Source: Anaeramoeba flamelloides (Eukaryota; Metamonada; Anaeramoebidae). From it: a stretch of DNA of 64,000 nucleotides. Below the pieces are notes generated by a model. It worked only from the letters and a program-made list of their open reading frames with translations, searched no databases and had not been told where the DNA came from. Every line of letters starts with the position of its first letter. Position 1 is the first letter of the stretch. Positions 34,801 through 46,020 of this stretch are shown piece after piece. A program made the translations under genes and the position numbers. Location of the stretch: NCBI GenBank assembly GCA_027625915.1, contig JANTQA010000057.1, positions 2,604,001 to 2,668,000 on the forward strand. Direction: 5' to 3'.

Positions 34801-35113
34801 ACAATCTTCCACAATTAGGGTTTATTACCCGGAAACTTTGAAGATGGAATTGAAAAAAACTACCAGAGTTTTCTTATCAAAACATATCAAAATAGATTCC
34901 AAAAACAAAAAACTTTTTTTACCCTTAGAAATTAAAAATTATTCACAATATTTTGGGTCAGATTTTGAGAAAATTATAGATTACATTACCAAATACCTCC
35001 CAAAAAAGGAAAAACAATTATTATTAAATGAAAAAAATACCTTTCATCAAAAATTTATGAAATTGCAATATTTCCCAATCCTTGAATTTGATTCGCAATA
35101 TACCACTTTATAA
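31802..35113 (+). CDS. Coiled-coil RGS-DUF547 protein
   Basis: Single exon, 1103 residues, ATG in an A-rich context. Layout: Ser/Asp-rich start (1-70), Ser-Glu and Lys-Glu repeats (about 75-100), a very Lys-rich basic stretch (100-265), a long coiled coil (about 270-520), an Asn/Glu repeat region (about 540-600), an RGS domain (about 674-800: LSQELLLFWIECDLF and FLKSSLYKEF), then a DUF547 domain (about 840-1010, signature NSFWINIYNSLTLHG) and a short C-terminal tail. RGS domains speed GTP hydrolysis by G-alpha subunits; DUF547 has no agreed activity (in plants it occurs with glutaredoxin-like or coiled-coil parts). A role in G-protein signalling is inference from the RGS domain. The basic region may bind membrane or nucleic acid. 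Minus-strand Phe/Ser-rich frames opposite it are shadows. Confidence 0.9.
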   Translation: MTNTDSSDSSYNNDSSSSASDSEILQKSQFSSDPDTSNNVFENVSFSSDKYSISSDSKTFSGDNRQLTQPSQSESESESESEKEKEKEKEKEKEKETKKEKDKMKDKKKKKKDLKKEKRNKKKKNKKKKNKNKTKKIKSKTKNKSQEKRNKNDNKSTDDQEKKKKGLFNKFRSRKKKKNQIKKEQTNSKTKATKKEETNSKIKTNTKKETKPKPNKKTKSKRKTKKTKAKSKSLDLKRSKPRKNSKTKKKPKKSVKKKKKTKEFNEEEIKVLKKYQDLKNEDLKFAIKKLKFENEKLENQNLRGNLNSKLNQMEKRNKGKEEENMKLKKEIEKIEKECTNLETEIENEKKKGNLVITKEYLDELEFKIKQLAFEENKLSSETNRGNFQMKIQAVNGRIKNRDEEMNKLKRELKTCETELNQINVSIQEEEEKNINSQKQELEELDSELIHLKKRNRVVEFEKKNLQKKVDSLVSYSGRERLLDYKYRLSTKERENLKLKKEIEELKKNLQVNENISESLSDWFSNSDDPQTHSHNPKKQDTNDKENENENENENENENENKKENENKKENENENENNNGNNEKNKQNNDDENELYNSKKIQQNSKNNSEVEDESKIIKEKKIQLKKNEKKTNNKLRFSKNEFQTTMDVIVDARAFFLDSMNELNKERQKQTKTDITSLDQLLKISPLIEYFKEFLSQQLSQELLLFWIECDLFSKCKIEEKIKELTESIYNKYLKENSLFEIEINKEVIKQIELSTANEEYSFKLFDQAKDIIYEKLKNVFFPQFLKSSLYKEFDIKYMKNEKFWAEFPEIKTAKIVTKERDTSSLNLIYSTHLQDKVKSPLNISQRLMESLIDMLNANYSISSEQIDCELLYQSIPFKRFQVATAELQKLRLITLLKLNDNEANSFWINIYNSLTLHGAISKFIPNDELSLCKFLISNKYKIDDYTFSLFDIKYGILLGLPNYKLKMIPKDFENNDILKKLKIKNVKKKLIFSLITLTSQSSTIRVYYPETLKMELKKTTRVFLSKHIKIDSKNKKLFLPLEIKNYSQYFGSDFEKIIDYITKYLPKKEKQLLLNEKNTFHQKFMKLQYFPILEFDSQYTTL

Positions 35114-36131
35114 TTTGATTTTGATTATTCTTAATTTTATTTAATTTAATTTATTTTTTTTTTTTTTATTATTATTAAATGTAATTTATTGGTTTATTCT
35201 TTTCGTGATTTTTATAAATATTACATAAGTACAATTTTTATTATTAATTTCCAAATTTCTTTTTTTTTTTTTCTTTTCTTTTTATTAATAATTTTTTTAA
35301 ATAATTAAAATTTAATGTATCTTCCGATATATAATAAGAATTCGTTCCTTTTTTTATGATATTCATTTTTTTTTTTTTTTTTTTTTTTTTTTGGGTAGAA
35401 TTGCACCTTTCAAAGTTCAACAAAACAATCTTAAACTTCATCTTCTTGAATTGTTTTTTTTTCAATTCAAAATTCAACTTGAAATTAATAAAAATGAAAA
35501 ATTTAAAAGATTTTTTTGATAATTGTAAAAAAAATTATTTTTTAGAAATATTGTTGAATTTACCCAAAAGCAGTCAATTATTATAATTCGATTTACTTTT
35601 TATCACGATATTTTGACATTTATCATAATTTATTTACAATTATCATGATTTTATAGAATAATTCAATTGATGATATTATCCCAATTCTCATAATATCTGG
35701 ATTTGATTAAAAATAATTACCCTTTGTTGAAAATAAACTTGGTTTTTGAAAGGCTTTCGAGATTTAACAAAGATATCCTCAAATCCCCTAATTAATTAAT
35801 TAATTATTATTATTTTATTTTTTTCTCTAAAATCTTGGAATGTAGGAGAAATAATGTAAAGATATGTACCTAATACAGATAACACAATAATTTGTTTTTT
35901 TTTTATACTAGATAAAAACATATAAATATTATCAAATAATTTATTTTAATAATTATAATTTATTTTTTACTTCTCCTAATATTTGAAAAAAAAAATTATA
36001 TAATCTTTTCATGGCAAGAATTTTTTTTTTTTTTTATAGAAAGGAGTAATTAAAGAAAAATCATCAAATTAAAAGAAAGAGAAGAAAAAAAATAATTAAA
36101 ATATATAGTTATAAAATAAATTTATCATTTT
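35114..36131. other. AT-rich intergenic DNA downstream of the RGS gene
   Basis: Long T runs, no gene or repeat copy recognised. Confidence 0.5.
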
Positions 36132-36560
36132 CATGACCAATTAGAAACTATCCACATCCTGAATACACATGGGAAGCAAAAACCCGATAGAAAGATTATC
36201 AATTATAGATAAAAATTCCACATCCCGTGATTAATAATTGGTATTCCACGACTCTCAGAGTGGAGCACTGGGTGCCTGAATTTATATATTTTATACTATT
36301 TTTAAAGGTTTTTTGTTTTCACTTTATTTTTATAATTTTTTCTTTATTACCTTAAGTTTTCTAACCATAAGAGCTTTGATAAAAAATTCCCGACAAGCCC
36401 AATAAATTTCATAATTTTGATTAGTCTTTTTTGCTTTTTTTGAAATTAAGAAGCCCTGTTTAGGTGAGAATTCTGAGAATAATTTGTAAATGGTTGAAAC
36501 TGTGAGTGTGGGAGGTAAATTGTTTAAATAAATATTCCCTACCATGATTTTCTATTATTA
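36132..36560 (-). mobile_element. Repeat element I, copy 1, with an RRM-like open frame
   Basis: 36132-36395 matches the reverse complement of 44215-44485 (AACTATCCACATCCTGAA, ACCCGATAGAAA, GTGATTAATAATTGG, TTTTCTAACCATAAGAG). On the minus strand a 71-codon frame (36545-36330) begins MVGNIYLNNLPPTLTVSTIY and ends in ALMVRKLKVIKKK: an RNP2-like start, an alpha helix and an end like an RRM. The sister copy keeps only the 3' part of this frame. The repeat may be the 3' portion of a larger retroelement with an RNA-binding ORF1; family unknown. Confidence 0.5.
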
Positions 36561-37194
36561 TATTCGGATTAGCTGTCGACTAATTGATTTAAAATTAGTG
36601 GAGTTCATGACCCTTTTGTAATCTATACTAATAGCAGAGTGATTATTGATTCTCTTCAGAATAGATAAAAGATTTGTATTTGAGTACAATGAAAAAATAA
36701 TAAATTTCAAGAAATTTAATAAATATAGTGAATATAAAAAATGATTATTTTTTTTAAAATATCAAAGATTCAATCTTTGATTTATTTTTTTGTAAACTCC
36801 ATTTCAGAATTTATGGTATATTAAAAATCAAATTTTGAAAAAAAAACTTTCTATAAATAGCTTTTATTTAATATAATAAAAAAATTAATATTTTAATCTT
36901 CAATTCTATACACTAGAAATATTTTTTTTTGTCTAAAAATAAAATAAATCAAAATAAAAAATAATTGGACCATTTATTATGAAATTTAGTTTATTTGTTT
37001 TTATTAATAGTACAAAAATTTTCATAACTTATTAATCGAGAAAAAAAGATGTATTTTGGGGATAAAAAATTATAAATGAAGGCAGGGGTGAATTTTAGTT
37101 TAATTCACTCAGAAGTATTTAATTGAATAGATAATGATAAATATTTCTTAAAGAATTTTGATCTTTTTTTATTAGTTTGAAATATAGAAAAATA

Positions 37195-37560
37195 CAACTG
37201 AATTTAGATTCTATGCGATAGGTTTTCAAGAACCCAAAAGAATAGATGAAAATCTAAAAAGATTTAATTGATTCTTATAAATCCCAGAAAACCTATTGAA
37301 AGTGTCTGACAAGTGCCGTAGAGTGTCTAGGTTTTTTTGAGGTTTTCTATTTTATTTCAAAAATCTATTTATTTATCAAATAAACACAAAACGCAAATAA
37401 ACTTTTTGTCAATTTTTGAAAACCAACGAAAAGTTTTTAGATTTTCGATTTATTTCTCAAATAAACAGAAAACTCAAGAAAAGCTAACAGCTGTTTTTTT
37501 TACTTTTTGTAATAAACCGAAAATTAAAAAATTTTCAATTAATTCCAAAATTTAATAATA
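37195..37560. repeat. Hairpin repeats just upstream of the LINE
   Basis: GATAGGTTTTC...GAAAACCTATTG forms one stem at about 37216-37295; AGTGCCGTAGAGTG follows; then TTTCGATTTATTTC / AAATAAACAGAAAA repeats to about 37560. The same units recur at 44035-45310. Confidence 0.6.
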
Positions 37561-37589
37561 GTAAAAGATTAAAAAATAATAAAATTTTA

Positions 37590-40495
37590 GACTTAAAATT
37601 GGTTTTTTCCTCTTTTAATATTAGAGGGTTAAATAATTTTGACAAAAAAAACTTTTGGAATCTTTTCTTATTCATAACGACTTAGATATTTGTTTTCTTC
37701 AAGAAAAAAAAACTAAAAATAATCCAAATCTTATCTTTTTTGAGACACTAATCAAAAATAGTTATGGTGAAAAAAAGGCCAAAGGTGGTTTACAAATATT
37801 ATTTAGAAAGATTTATAAAAAATTTATTAATGAAATCCAATATCCAGACCAAGATATACAAATAATTCGCCTCACAGATATAATTTTTATAAATTTATAT
37901 CTAAGAGAAGATAGAAAAAATGAATTTATTAAAATTATTCAAAATTTAATAATAAAATTTCATAATTTCAAAACAATTATTGTAGGAGATTTTCTCTTAC
38001 AGATCTTGAAATAATAAAAAATTTCAACTTAAAAAATTTTGAAATAATTTCAAATAGTTCAAATAGCAGAACAAATAATATCGACCATATTTTAATCAAT
38101 TGTAAAAATAAATTTATTTTAAAAAATTCAAAAAAAATACAAAATGATATGTCAGATCATAAAATGATTCTTAATAACCTTGCCTTAAAAACAGATTGGA
38201 ATATTAAAAAAAAATATAAAATTTCAAATCAGAATACTTATCAAAAATTATTTTCAAATTATTTTTCTGAAAAAAATTTTATGTTAGATATTAACACAAT
38301 AAAAAATTTTAAGAATAAATTTATTCAATACACAGATATAATTTATCAAGAAAAGAAAAATGACCCAAAAATTGCTCCATTAATAAAAAATCTCTTAAGT
38401 AATCCTAACTTAATTCATCGAATCAAAAAAATTAACAAAGGAGCTTGGAATAAATTTATTAATGAAATAAACTTAGAATTTATTGATTTCGAAAATTTTT
38501 GGAATAAAATAAATTTAATAAGGGCTAATAAAATGAAAATGATTTTAAACAATAAAAATATGATTGAAGAGTATTTTGGTCATATTAAAAAAAATTCAAT
38601 TGAAGCAAGCAAAAAGATTCTAAAATATATCAAAAATCTCAAAATAACTAATTTAAAAGAGTTTAAAATTGATATTTTTTTTCCAATTGAAAATATTAAA
38701 AATACAATTAAATATTTAAAAAATAAATCAGTAAAAGGATTTCAAAAAATTGAAAATTTAAAATTTATTAATGATGGAGAAAATGATATAAATTTCAATT
38801 TGGAACAAATCGAAAACACAAATTATAAAAGATTTTTAATTACAATCCAAAATATATTCAATAAATGGTCAATTACCCCTAATGATAAAACTATTGAATA
38901 TATTAAAAAAAGATCAATTCTATTTATTCATAAAAAAGGAGACGAAGGTGTACCTCTGAATTATCGACCAATTTCAATTAATCAAAGTTTACCAAGATTA
39001 TTTCTCTAAATGTTATATAAACTAATTGAACCCTGTTGGGAATTTATTCATAAATCACAATTTGGATTTCGAAAAAAATATGATACTTGAATTGCAGTCT
39101 TAAATTTCTTGAATATATATATAAACAAATATAATCAAAAAATGAAAATGAAAATGATATAACTTATATTATAATGATTGATATAGCTAAATGTTTTGAT
39201 TCAATTAATTTTAAAATAATTCGAAAAACAATAAAAAAGTTTATTTTAAATAAAATTATTCAAAAATTTTTTATAAAAATATTATCAAGGAGAAGGACTT
39301 GGTATATTCCAAGGAGACCCATTATCACCTATCATATTTGCTCTTATTTCACACTTTCTTTTATTAAAAATAATACCATTAACAAATCATTGTCAAATGT
39401 TTGCAGATTATTTGATTTTAATTATAAAAGGAAATATAAATCAAATAAATAGAAAATTAATATTAATATATCAAATAATTATTCAATTTGGATTAAAACC
39501 AAATAAAGAAAAAACAGATATTACACAAGATTTATCTAATATCAAATATTTGTGAATTTTTTTAGAAAAAATTTCACATTTAGTGTATAATCTGAAAAAG
39601 GCAAAAGAAACTTATAACAATTCTAAACAATTATTTAATAACAAATTATTAACAAATAATTTGAAAATTAGATTATTTAAATCTTTTATACTAAGTCAAC
39701 TGACATATGGTTTAGAAATATATAACTATAAAATAGCAACGATAAATTATTTAAATTCATGGATTAACACATGTATTACCAAAATATGCAAAATAAACCG
39801 AAATACGCCAGTTCTTATCTATAAAACAGAATTTAAATTCGAAAATTTGATAATTTCAATTAATAAAAAGAAATTCAAATTTAAAATAAATTAAAAAATC
39901 TATCGCTGCCTTATCTGAATAAACTAATAAATTTTAACCAAAGAATTAACAATAAAATTAATTGGAATTCAAAGAATTTAAAACTTCTTAAAAACGAAAT
40001 TTATAATTATAATTATAATGAATTGTTAAATTCTACCAGCTGGAAAGTACAATAATACTTTAAAATAATTAAAAATCAAAAAAAATTATTTACTAATCAA
40101 AAATACTTATGTTACCCATCAAGCTCAACAATTCTAAAATTCAGAACATTTACTAACTGCTTAAATCGATATTACTATGTATTGACTAAAAACTCAAATA
40201 AATTTTGTCCTTTATGCTTAAAATATGAACATAAAGAGATAATAGAAAACATTGATCACTTTTTATGGGTGTGTCCTTCCTATATAAAAGATAGACTTGA
40301 TATTTTTAAATAAATTAAAAGAATTAAATTTTAATGAAATAATTTTAAAACGTGACACCTTAAAATTATTTTCATTAATTAATAATCGTAGAATCTATGA
40401 TTTTACGCTTAAATTCCTGAAAGGGAATTTAAGTAAAAGGGCACTCAGAGTGTAAAATTTTACACTTCCTCATCAATAAAAAAAAAAAATTAAAA
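37590..40495 (+). mobile_element. Decayed LINE (non-LTR retrotransposon, APE-type endonuclease plus reverse transcriptase)
   Basis: Recognisable in order: apurinic-type endonuclease (FNIRGLN near 37615; ICFLQE near 37685; IIVGDF near 37977; SDHKMI near 38152), reverse transcriptase (NYRPISI near 38960, FGFRKKYDT near 39062, IDIAKCFDSIN near 39176, FQGDPLSPIIFAL near 39308, FADYL near 39404 where the family has FADD), ILSQLTYGLEIY near 39692, and a C-terminal CCHC-like knuckle (CPLC...H...C, about 40208-40275). The 3' end carries a hairpin GTGTAAAATTTTACAC and an A-rich tail. The frame is broken several times by stops and shifts, including a one-base shift in an A-run near 37645, and the second catalytic Asp of FADD is Tyr, so it is inactive. 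Two shorter relatives lie at 23765-23905 and 45440-46020. Confidence 0.85.
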
Positions 40496-41280
40496 AATTT
40501 TAAGTTTTATTCAAAAATCTAAAAAAAGCTTGTGGCAATTAATAAAAAAAATACTTTTTTCAATGTAAATTAATTAAATAATTCTGTTATAGTTAAAATC
40601 ATTGCTTTTCCATTTGTAAAATATTTATTAAATATTAAGTACTTTTAAAATATAATAAAATAACCCCTTATAAGTGAAAAAAAATTTTTTTAATTTTTTA
40701 CTATTAAATAACAAAAAAATCTTAATAGAACCGAGAAAATTGGGTTTTATAACTTAAACTGCAAAATATCTTTCAATATCTTTATTGATCAAAGTTCTCT
40801 TATTTAGCAATAGGGTTAATTATAATTGAAGTTATTCAAAAGTGAAAAATGAGCGAATGTTTAATTTTTTTTTGAATATAATTTTTTGTGATTATTTAAT
40901 TGCTTTCTTGAGTGTACCAAAAATCATTTTTTTCTTATTCAGTAATTACCCAACCTTGTTCATAATTCATTACAAATTTAATTCCTTTTGTTATTAAAAC
41001 CCCACTAAGATCGACTTTTATAAAAAAACTGCTTACATACTTTAATAACAAAAAAAAAAATAAAAAAAATTCCAAAATGATTTCTACAACGATTTTACAA
41101 GAGGAGAAAAATAAAAGGAATAAATTTCTAGTATGATCACCAAATTACCATTTTGAAAACAGATTTTTGATATTGTTCCAACAATGACTTACTTTTTTTC
41201 AAACAAATTGTCAAAGTGTAAATTTGAAAAATCATTTTTTTCTTTTTGACAACACATTTATTGAAACAAATTATCTCGAA
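40496..41280. other. AT-rich spacer upstream of the sugar kinase
   Basis: No gene or repeat copy recognised. A frame open from 41224 continues into the sugar kinase, but its first in-frame ATG is at 41281. Confidence 0.5.
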
Positions 41281-42234
41281 ATGTCACAAGTAACTTTCAT
41301 TGGGCATGTTTCCAAAGACATCTTAACTGTAAACAATAACAAAAAATCAACACCTGGTGGAGGGGTATATTTTGGATCTGGTGCATTTGCTTTATGTAGT
41401 GAACTTCTTGAAAGGACGAATGTCTCAACTAACATGCTAACTATTGGCACTGAAACCGACGAGCAAGAATTAAACTTTGTCTCCGAAATGAAAAAGCGTA
41501 ATGTTACCACAACGTATTTAAATAACACACAAAAGACAACATCCTTTGAAAACATTTATAAAGATCCGAACGATCCAGATTCACGGATACAATATGTTCA
41601 TTCCTTAGCAAGGCCATTTGAGGAAGAAGATCTCAACAATTATTATCAAAACGAATCAAAAAAATTCACAAAGGAAAACCAAATTGCAGTTTTGAATCCT
41701 CTTTGGTTTGGAGAATTCCCTTCCGAATTGTTTTCTGTTTTGAAGAAATATGTTTCCAAAATAGTCATCGACGCACAGGGATTTGTTCGCCATGTGACTG
41801 TAGGATCCGAAGACGCCATCTCATACTCCGCTTGGGATCGCGCAGAAGAGTTTCTTCCCTATGTGGATCTTTTAAAAGTTGACATCAAAGAGGCCACCTA
41901 CCTGACAGGCATAAAAGACCCCCTCGAGGCGATGAAAAAACTGGGCAAATTTGGAGTGTCCCAAATCATTTGTTCCTTTAAGGAGGGCGCATATATCTAT
42001 GACGGCAGCAAATGCTACACTTCCTATTTTGGGATCGATTACGAGCCACATTGCAGAACAGGTAGAGGCGACACACTAACGGCGTCTTATGCTTTAGCAC
42101 ATTACATACTTTTGTGGGATATCCAAAAATCACTCGATTTTGCTACAAAGATAACAGCCTTGAAAATGACCAAAATCGGCGCATTGTCTCGTGAAGTTTT
42201 AAAGGGATTCAACAAAGAGGAATTTTTAAATTAA
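41281..42234 (+). CDS. PfkB-family carbohydrate (ribokinase-like) kinase
   Basis: Intronless, 317 residues from the ATG at 41281 (MSQVTFIGHVSKDILTV); an upstream extension of the frame lacks an ATG and is AT-biased. PfkB/ribokinase fold: N-terminal substrate-side GGGVYFGSGAFAL (about 22-34) and the C-terminal signature CRTGRGDTLTASYAL (about 258-272) with catalytic Asp in GRGD and the anion hole formed by its neighbours; VDLLKVDIKEATYLTG (about 197-212) is the usual mid-domain element preceding the ATP site. It should transfer phosphate from ATP to a sugar or related alcohol in the cytosol; the substrate cannot be told from sequence. The TGRGDT form (rather than GAGD) is common in several bacterial, archaeal and plant members. 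The second half has higher G+C than the flanks. Confidence 0.88.
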   Translation: MSQVTFIGHVSKDILTVNNNKKSTPGGGVYFGSGAFALCSELLERTNVSTNMLTIGTETDEQELNFVSEMKKRNVTTTYLNNTQKTTSFENIYKDPNDPDSRIQYVHSLARPFEEEDLNNYYQNESKKFTKENQIAVLNPLWFGEFPSELFSVLKKYVSKIVIDAQGFVRHVTVGSEDAISYSAWDRAEEFLPYVDLLKVDIKEATYLTGIKDPLEAMKKLGKFGVSQIICSFKEGAYIYDGSKCYTSYFGIDYEPHCRTGRGDTLTASYALAHYILLWDIQKSLDFATKITALKMTKIGALSREVLKGFNKEEFLN

Positions 42235-42764
42235 TTTCCTAAAGATGATTTATTTATTCGTTTATTTACTAACACTCCCACATACATTTCAACACTCTTC
42301 TTCTTAACTTTCTTCTTCTCTTGTTATTTTAAGTTAATAAAATTAATATTTTTTCTCTTTTTTATTTCGCCATTACAACAAATTCTTTTTAATCAAACTT
42401 TTAAACCCCAAAAGTAATAAACACTTTTTTCAAAAGAGTACTAATCAATTCAAATATCAATTTCTAATTAGGTGTATTTACAAGATATATTTAACCGATT
42501 GAGCCTATTATAACACCTAATTGAGAGATGTGACAGTTTATTAAAAATTATATTAGTATTTTTAAGATCTACATTCTCAAAAAATTTGTGAAATAAAATA
42601 TGAAAAATGTTAATTTTACAAATATTTACAATTCAAATTTAAGGAAAAAAGATAATTAAAAGTGAGTTTCAGGCATTTTACTTATTTTTCATCTTAAGAA
42701 ATTTGCATTTTATCAAGAGGTTAAAACTTAATTCATTTAGATTAGACTTTTAAGATTTTAATTA
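42235..42764. other. AT-rich spacer downstream of the sugar kinase
   Basis: Pyrimidine-rich, then AT-rich; nothing recognised. Confidence 0.45.
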
Positions 42765-43420
42765 ATCACTGTGGATTTGCTCCAGACCCAAGGATGAGTG
42801 GCTTGAAACCAAAAGAAAAAAGAGTATTGTGAAATTGCCTTTCTTTTGATTCAAATTTGTTGAAATAAATAAAAAAGTTTAAAAACAAAAATTACATTAC
42901 ATCTCAATTGACAAATAATAGAAATTTACAAAAAAAAAGTTAAAAAGAATCTTCACAATTAAAAAAAATCAAAATTTAAAAAAAAATATATATGTTTCTT
43001 GATTTGTAATTTCCAAAGGGTTAAATTTCTTCAATTTAAAACAAATTATTTTCTACAAGTACACAATCAATTTAATTCTATTTAATCTTATTTTTTGGTA
43101 ATTTTGTAACACTCTATATTTGACAATGTAAGGATTTTGTTATATTCCTGAGAAAAGAATAACTGATTTGAAAAATGAAAATTATTAAAAAAAAAATCTT
43201 GGAGATCTGAAAAAGTACCAAAGAGAGACATTTAGAAACTTGCAGAGTTGTTTTCAAAATTATATATACTAACAATTCTAATTGGAAATTGAGTGTCTTT
43301 GTTCGGCACTTTTTTCTAAAAATTTCCTTTTTTTTTTATTTTTGATTTTTCGAGATAGTTCACACTTCACATGTTGGTTAGTTGATTGGTTGTAGGATCA
43401 AAAAAAAAAATTACATAATT
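42765..43420. repeat. Dispersed repeat H, copy 2
   Basis: Sister of 30470-31205, with the same block order and a GGCACTTTTTTCT block at about 43305. Slightly shorter. Confidence 0.7.
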
Positions 43421-44034
43421 TTTTGAAAATATCTTACAGTAACAAAAATCCCCCAAAAATTTATTTAATCTCAATAAAAAAAAGTAAATCTTACTAATTT
43501 CAGAAATTATTTAATTGAAGCTAATAAAACTTTTCCAACCAAGAAATTTGCGAGAAATAGTGAAAGTAATTTTTTTTTATATTTGATCAATTGATAATGA
43601 AAAAATAAAGTTAACAAATTTATTGTTTAAACGATCATATAATTGATTTAATATTAACTATGTATTTAGTATTAATATGATTTATTTTTATATCAAAATT
43701 GTTGTTATTATCACTAATAAAAATTAACCATTTAAAAAAAAAAATGATAATAAAAAGAAAAGTATCTCAATAAGAAGTGAAAATAATCAAAAAATCAACA
43801 ATCAAAAAATTAAACTATTAAAATATGAATTCTGTATAATATCAAAATCCCAAAAGATATTTAAATATTTATTTTTGAAAAAAGTAAATTACTTTTCACA
43901 TATGTACAGTTATCGGTTTCATTTTTCAAAAGAATTGAGCAATTTTTTTGATTAATCTTCATTTTTTGGATTCTGGGAAACATCAGGTCTTTTCTTGAGT
44001 TTTATGTTTTTTCGTAAATTGTTATAGGTTTTTT
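43421..44034. other. AT-rich spacer, nothing recognised
   Basis: No gene, repeat copy or inverted repeat could be supported here. Confidence 0.45.
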
Positions 44035-45310
44035 TTAATTTTTAAAATAAACAGAAAATTTTAATAAATTTTCGGTTTATTTCTAAAAGTAAATAAAAAA
44101 AACCTAACGAAAATCAATAGATTTTTGAAATAAAACAGAAAACCACAAGAAATGTACAGTTTGGTTTTTTTTGACCTTTTGAAATAAAAAGGAATTTTAT
44201 TAGATTTTCTTTTTCTTGTTGAGAATTTTTGATCAAATCTCTTATGGTTAGAAAACATGAGGTAATAAATAAAAAATTGAAATAAAAAATTTGCAAATAA
44301 AAAAATCCTAAAATAGTTAAAAAAATATACAAATTCGGGTACATAGCGCCCTACTCTTCGGAGTATTGGAATGCCAATATATTAATCACAATTTTTAGAA
44401 TTTTTATATTACTGATAATATTTCTATCGGTTTTTTACCCCCCCCCCCCTGTTTCAGGATGTGGATAATTTTTAATTTTGACATGTAAATGATAATATAT
44501 TTTTGTATTTGAATATTTTAATTGTTTTCTTCTTCTCTTTTTTATTTATTAAATTTTCTTTGAATACTCCTTTCTCTCAATAAATAAATATTAAATTTTC
44601 TTTTAATTTCTCAAATTAAAAAAAAAAATACTGTTAGCTTTTCCAGAATTTAAAAGAATAGAGCCAAATCTTAGATTAATTTCCATTCTTTTAAATTCTG
44701 GAAAATGCCCATTAGGTTTTTTTGAGTTTTCTGTTTATTTTTTAGTGTTCTCAGTTTTTTTTTTTTGAGGCTTTCTATTTTATATGTGAAGTGTTCTAAG
44801 TTTTTTTTACTTTTCGAAATAAACAGAAAATTTTAATAAATTTTCGGTTTATTTCAAAAAGTAAAAAAAAACCTAACGTAATTCAATAGTTTTTACAGAT
44901 AAAATAGAAAACATGGTATCTCTATGAAACCATATGGCACAATACGGCACTTCCCCAATTTCTAAACTATTTTTTTAAAACTTTTGTTTGAGAAAGATGA
45001 ATTTTATTATCGCTTACTAATGATAATATAAATGATGAATTCTTTTTATTAATACTATCATAGTTATATGTTCTTTAATATTATTATTATTTTAATAAAA
45101 TTTTGATACCTATATTTTTCGATTTTTTTCATAAGCAGGACATACTTAAGTTGTTATTTAATTTAAGAAAAAAAACGAAAATTTTTTTAATTTTCTTTTT
45201 ATTTCTCAAATCAAAAAAAACTATCGTCATTTTTTCTTGAGGTTTAATGGAATAGAGTAAAATCTTTAATTTTTCTATTCTTTCGAATTCTGAAAAACCT
45301 ATGGCACTCT
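44035..45310. repeat. Cluster of hairpin repeats around element I copy 2
   Basis: Several palindromic units: GAAAATTTTAATAAATTTTC with AAATAAAC / GTTTATTT flanks at about 44050 and 44820; TTTCCAGAATTTAAAAGAAT paired with ATTCTTTTAAATTCTGGAAA at 44639-44704; a similar pair at 45237-45293; and CACTCTACGGCACTTG at about 45305, the inverse of the GTGCCGTAGAGTG motif at 20480 and 37310. The units alternate with CCTAACG / GTTAGG borders. Confidence 0.6.
44215..44485 (+). mobile_element. Repeat element I, copy 2 (inverted relative to copy 1)
   Basis: Reverse complement of 36132-36395, with a run of 12-13 C at about 44440 where copy 1 has an unrelated short sequence. It keeps the 3' part of the RRM-like frame only as TCTTATGGTTAGAAAAC, without an open frame. 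Confidence 0.65.
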
Positions 45311-45439
45311 ACGGCACTTGATTACACCACCCAACATAAAATAATCGAAATTTCAATGATATCAATATTAAACTTTTCTTTACATAAATCACATTATTAA
45401 TTTTTATTTTTACTTGTTATATAAGAGTACCTATTTAAA

Positions 45440-46020
45440 AAATTTCGAAATTTTAGAATTGTTTTTGGAGCTTTCTAGTTTAAATTTTTTTTGTCGTTAG
45501 GAATGCCATTATGTGATTTTACAATTTTTAGATATTGTTGAACTTTCCAACTAGTCGAATTTTCCAATTCGGTTAATCGAAAAACTTTTAATTCTAATTC
45601 TAATGATTTTAATCCTTAGTATAGAAATTAATATTCTTCATTTTCAGGTGTTCTAAAATTTAGGACTGTTTTTAAATTTTTTAAATTTAAGAAATCTAAT
45701 TTTTCAATTAATTTATCTTATTTTCTTCGGTATATTTTTAATCTAGCTAGATCAACAATTTTTATAAATAAATCGTAGTGAATGAATATTAATTTGTAAG
45801 AAATTTGTAAATGGTTTATTGATAAATCTCTATTTCTTTCAAATTTACTTTATGTCAAATCAAATATTTCGAGACCATAATAAAGTTGACTTAAAATGAG
45901 AGCTTTGAATAAGTTATTTTGACTCCATTATTGTACTTATTTTGTTGAAAAAACCGATTAAGCGTTTCCAAGGACTTTTTAACTTTTTTTTGTTATTATA
46001 TCCAAGATGTATGTTTTTTT
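45440..46020 (-). mobile_element. LINE fragment (reverse transcriptase C-terminal part)
   Basis: Minus-strand peptides ALILSQLYYGLEIFDLT, LARLKIYRRK, ENSTSWKVQQYLKIV and TILKFRNF match the plus-strand LINE at 39680-40150 (FILSQLTYGLEIYN, NSTSWKVQ, TILKFRTF) in the same order. Broken frame. It lies just downstream of the stop of the RasGAP-like gene on the same strand. Confidence 0.75.
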
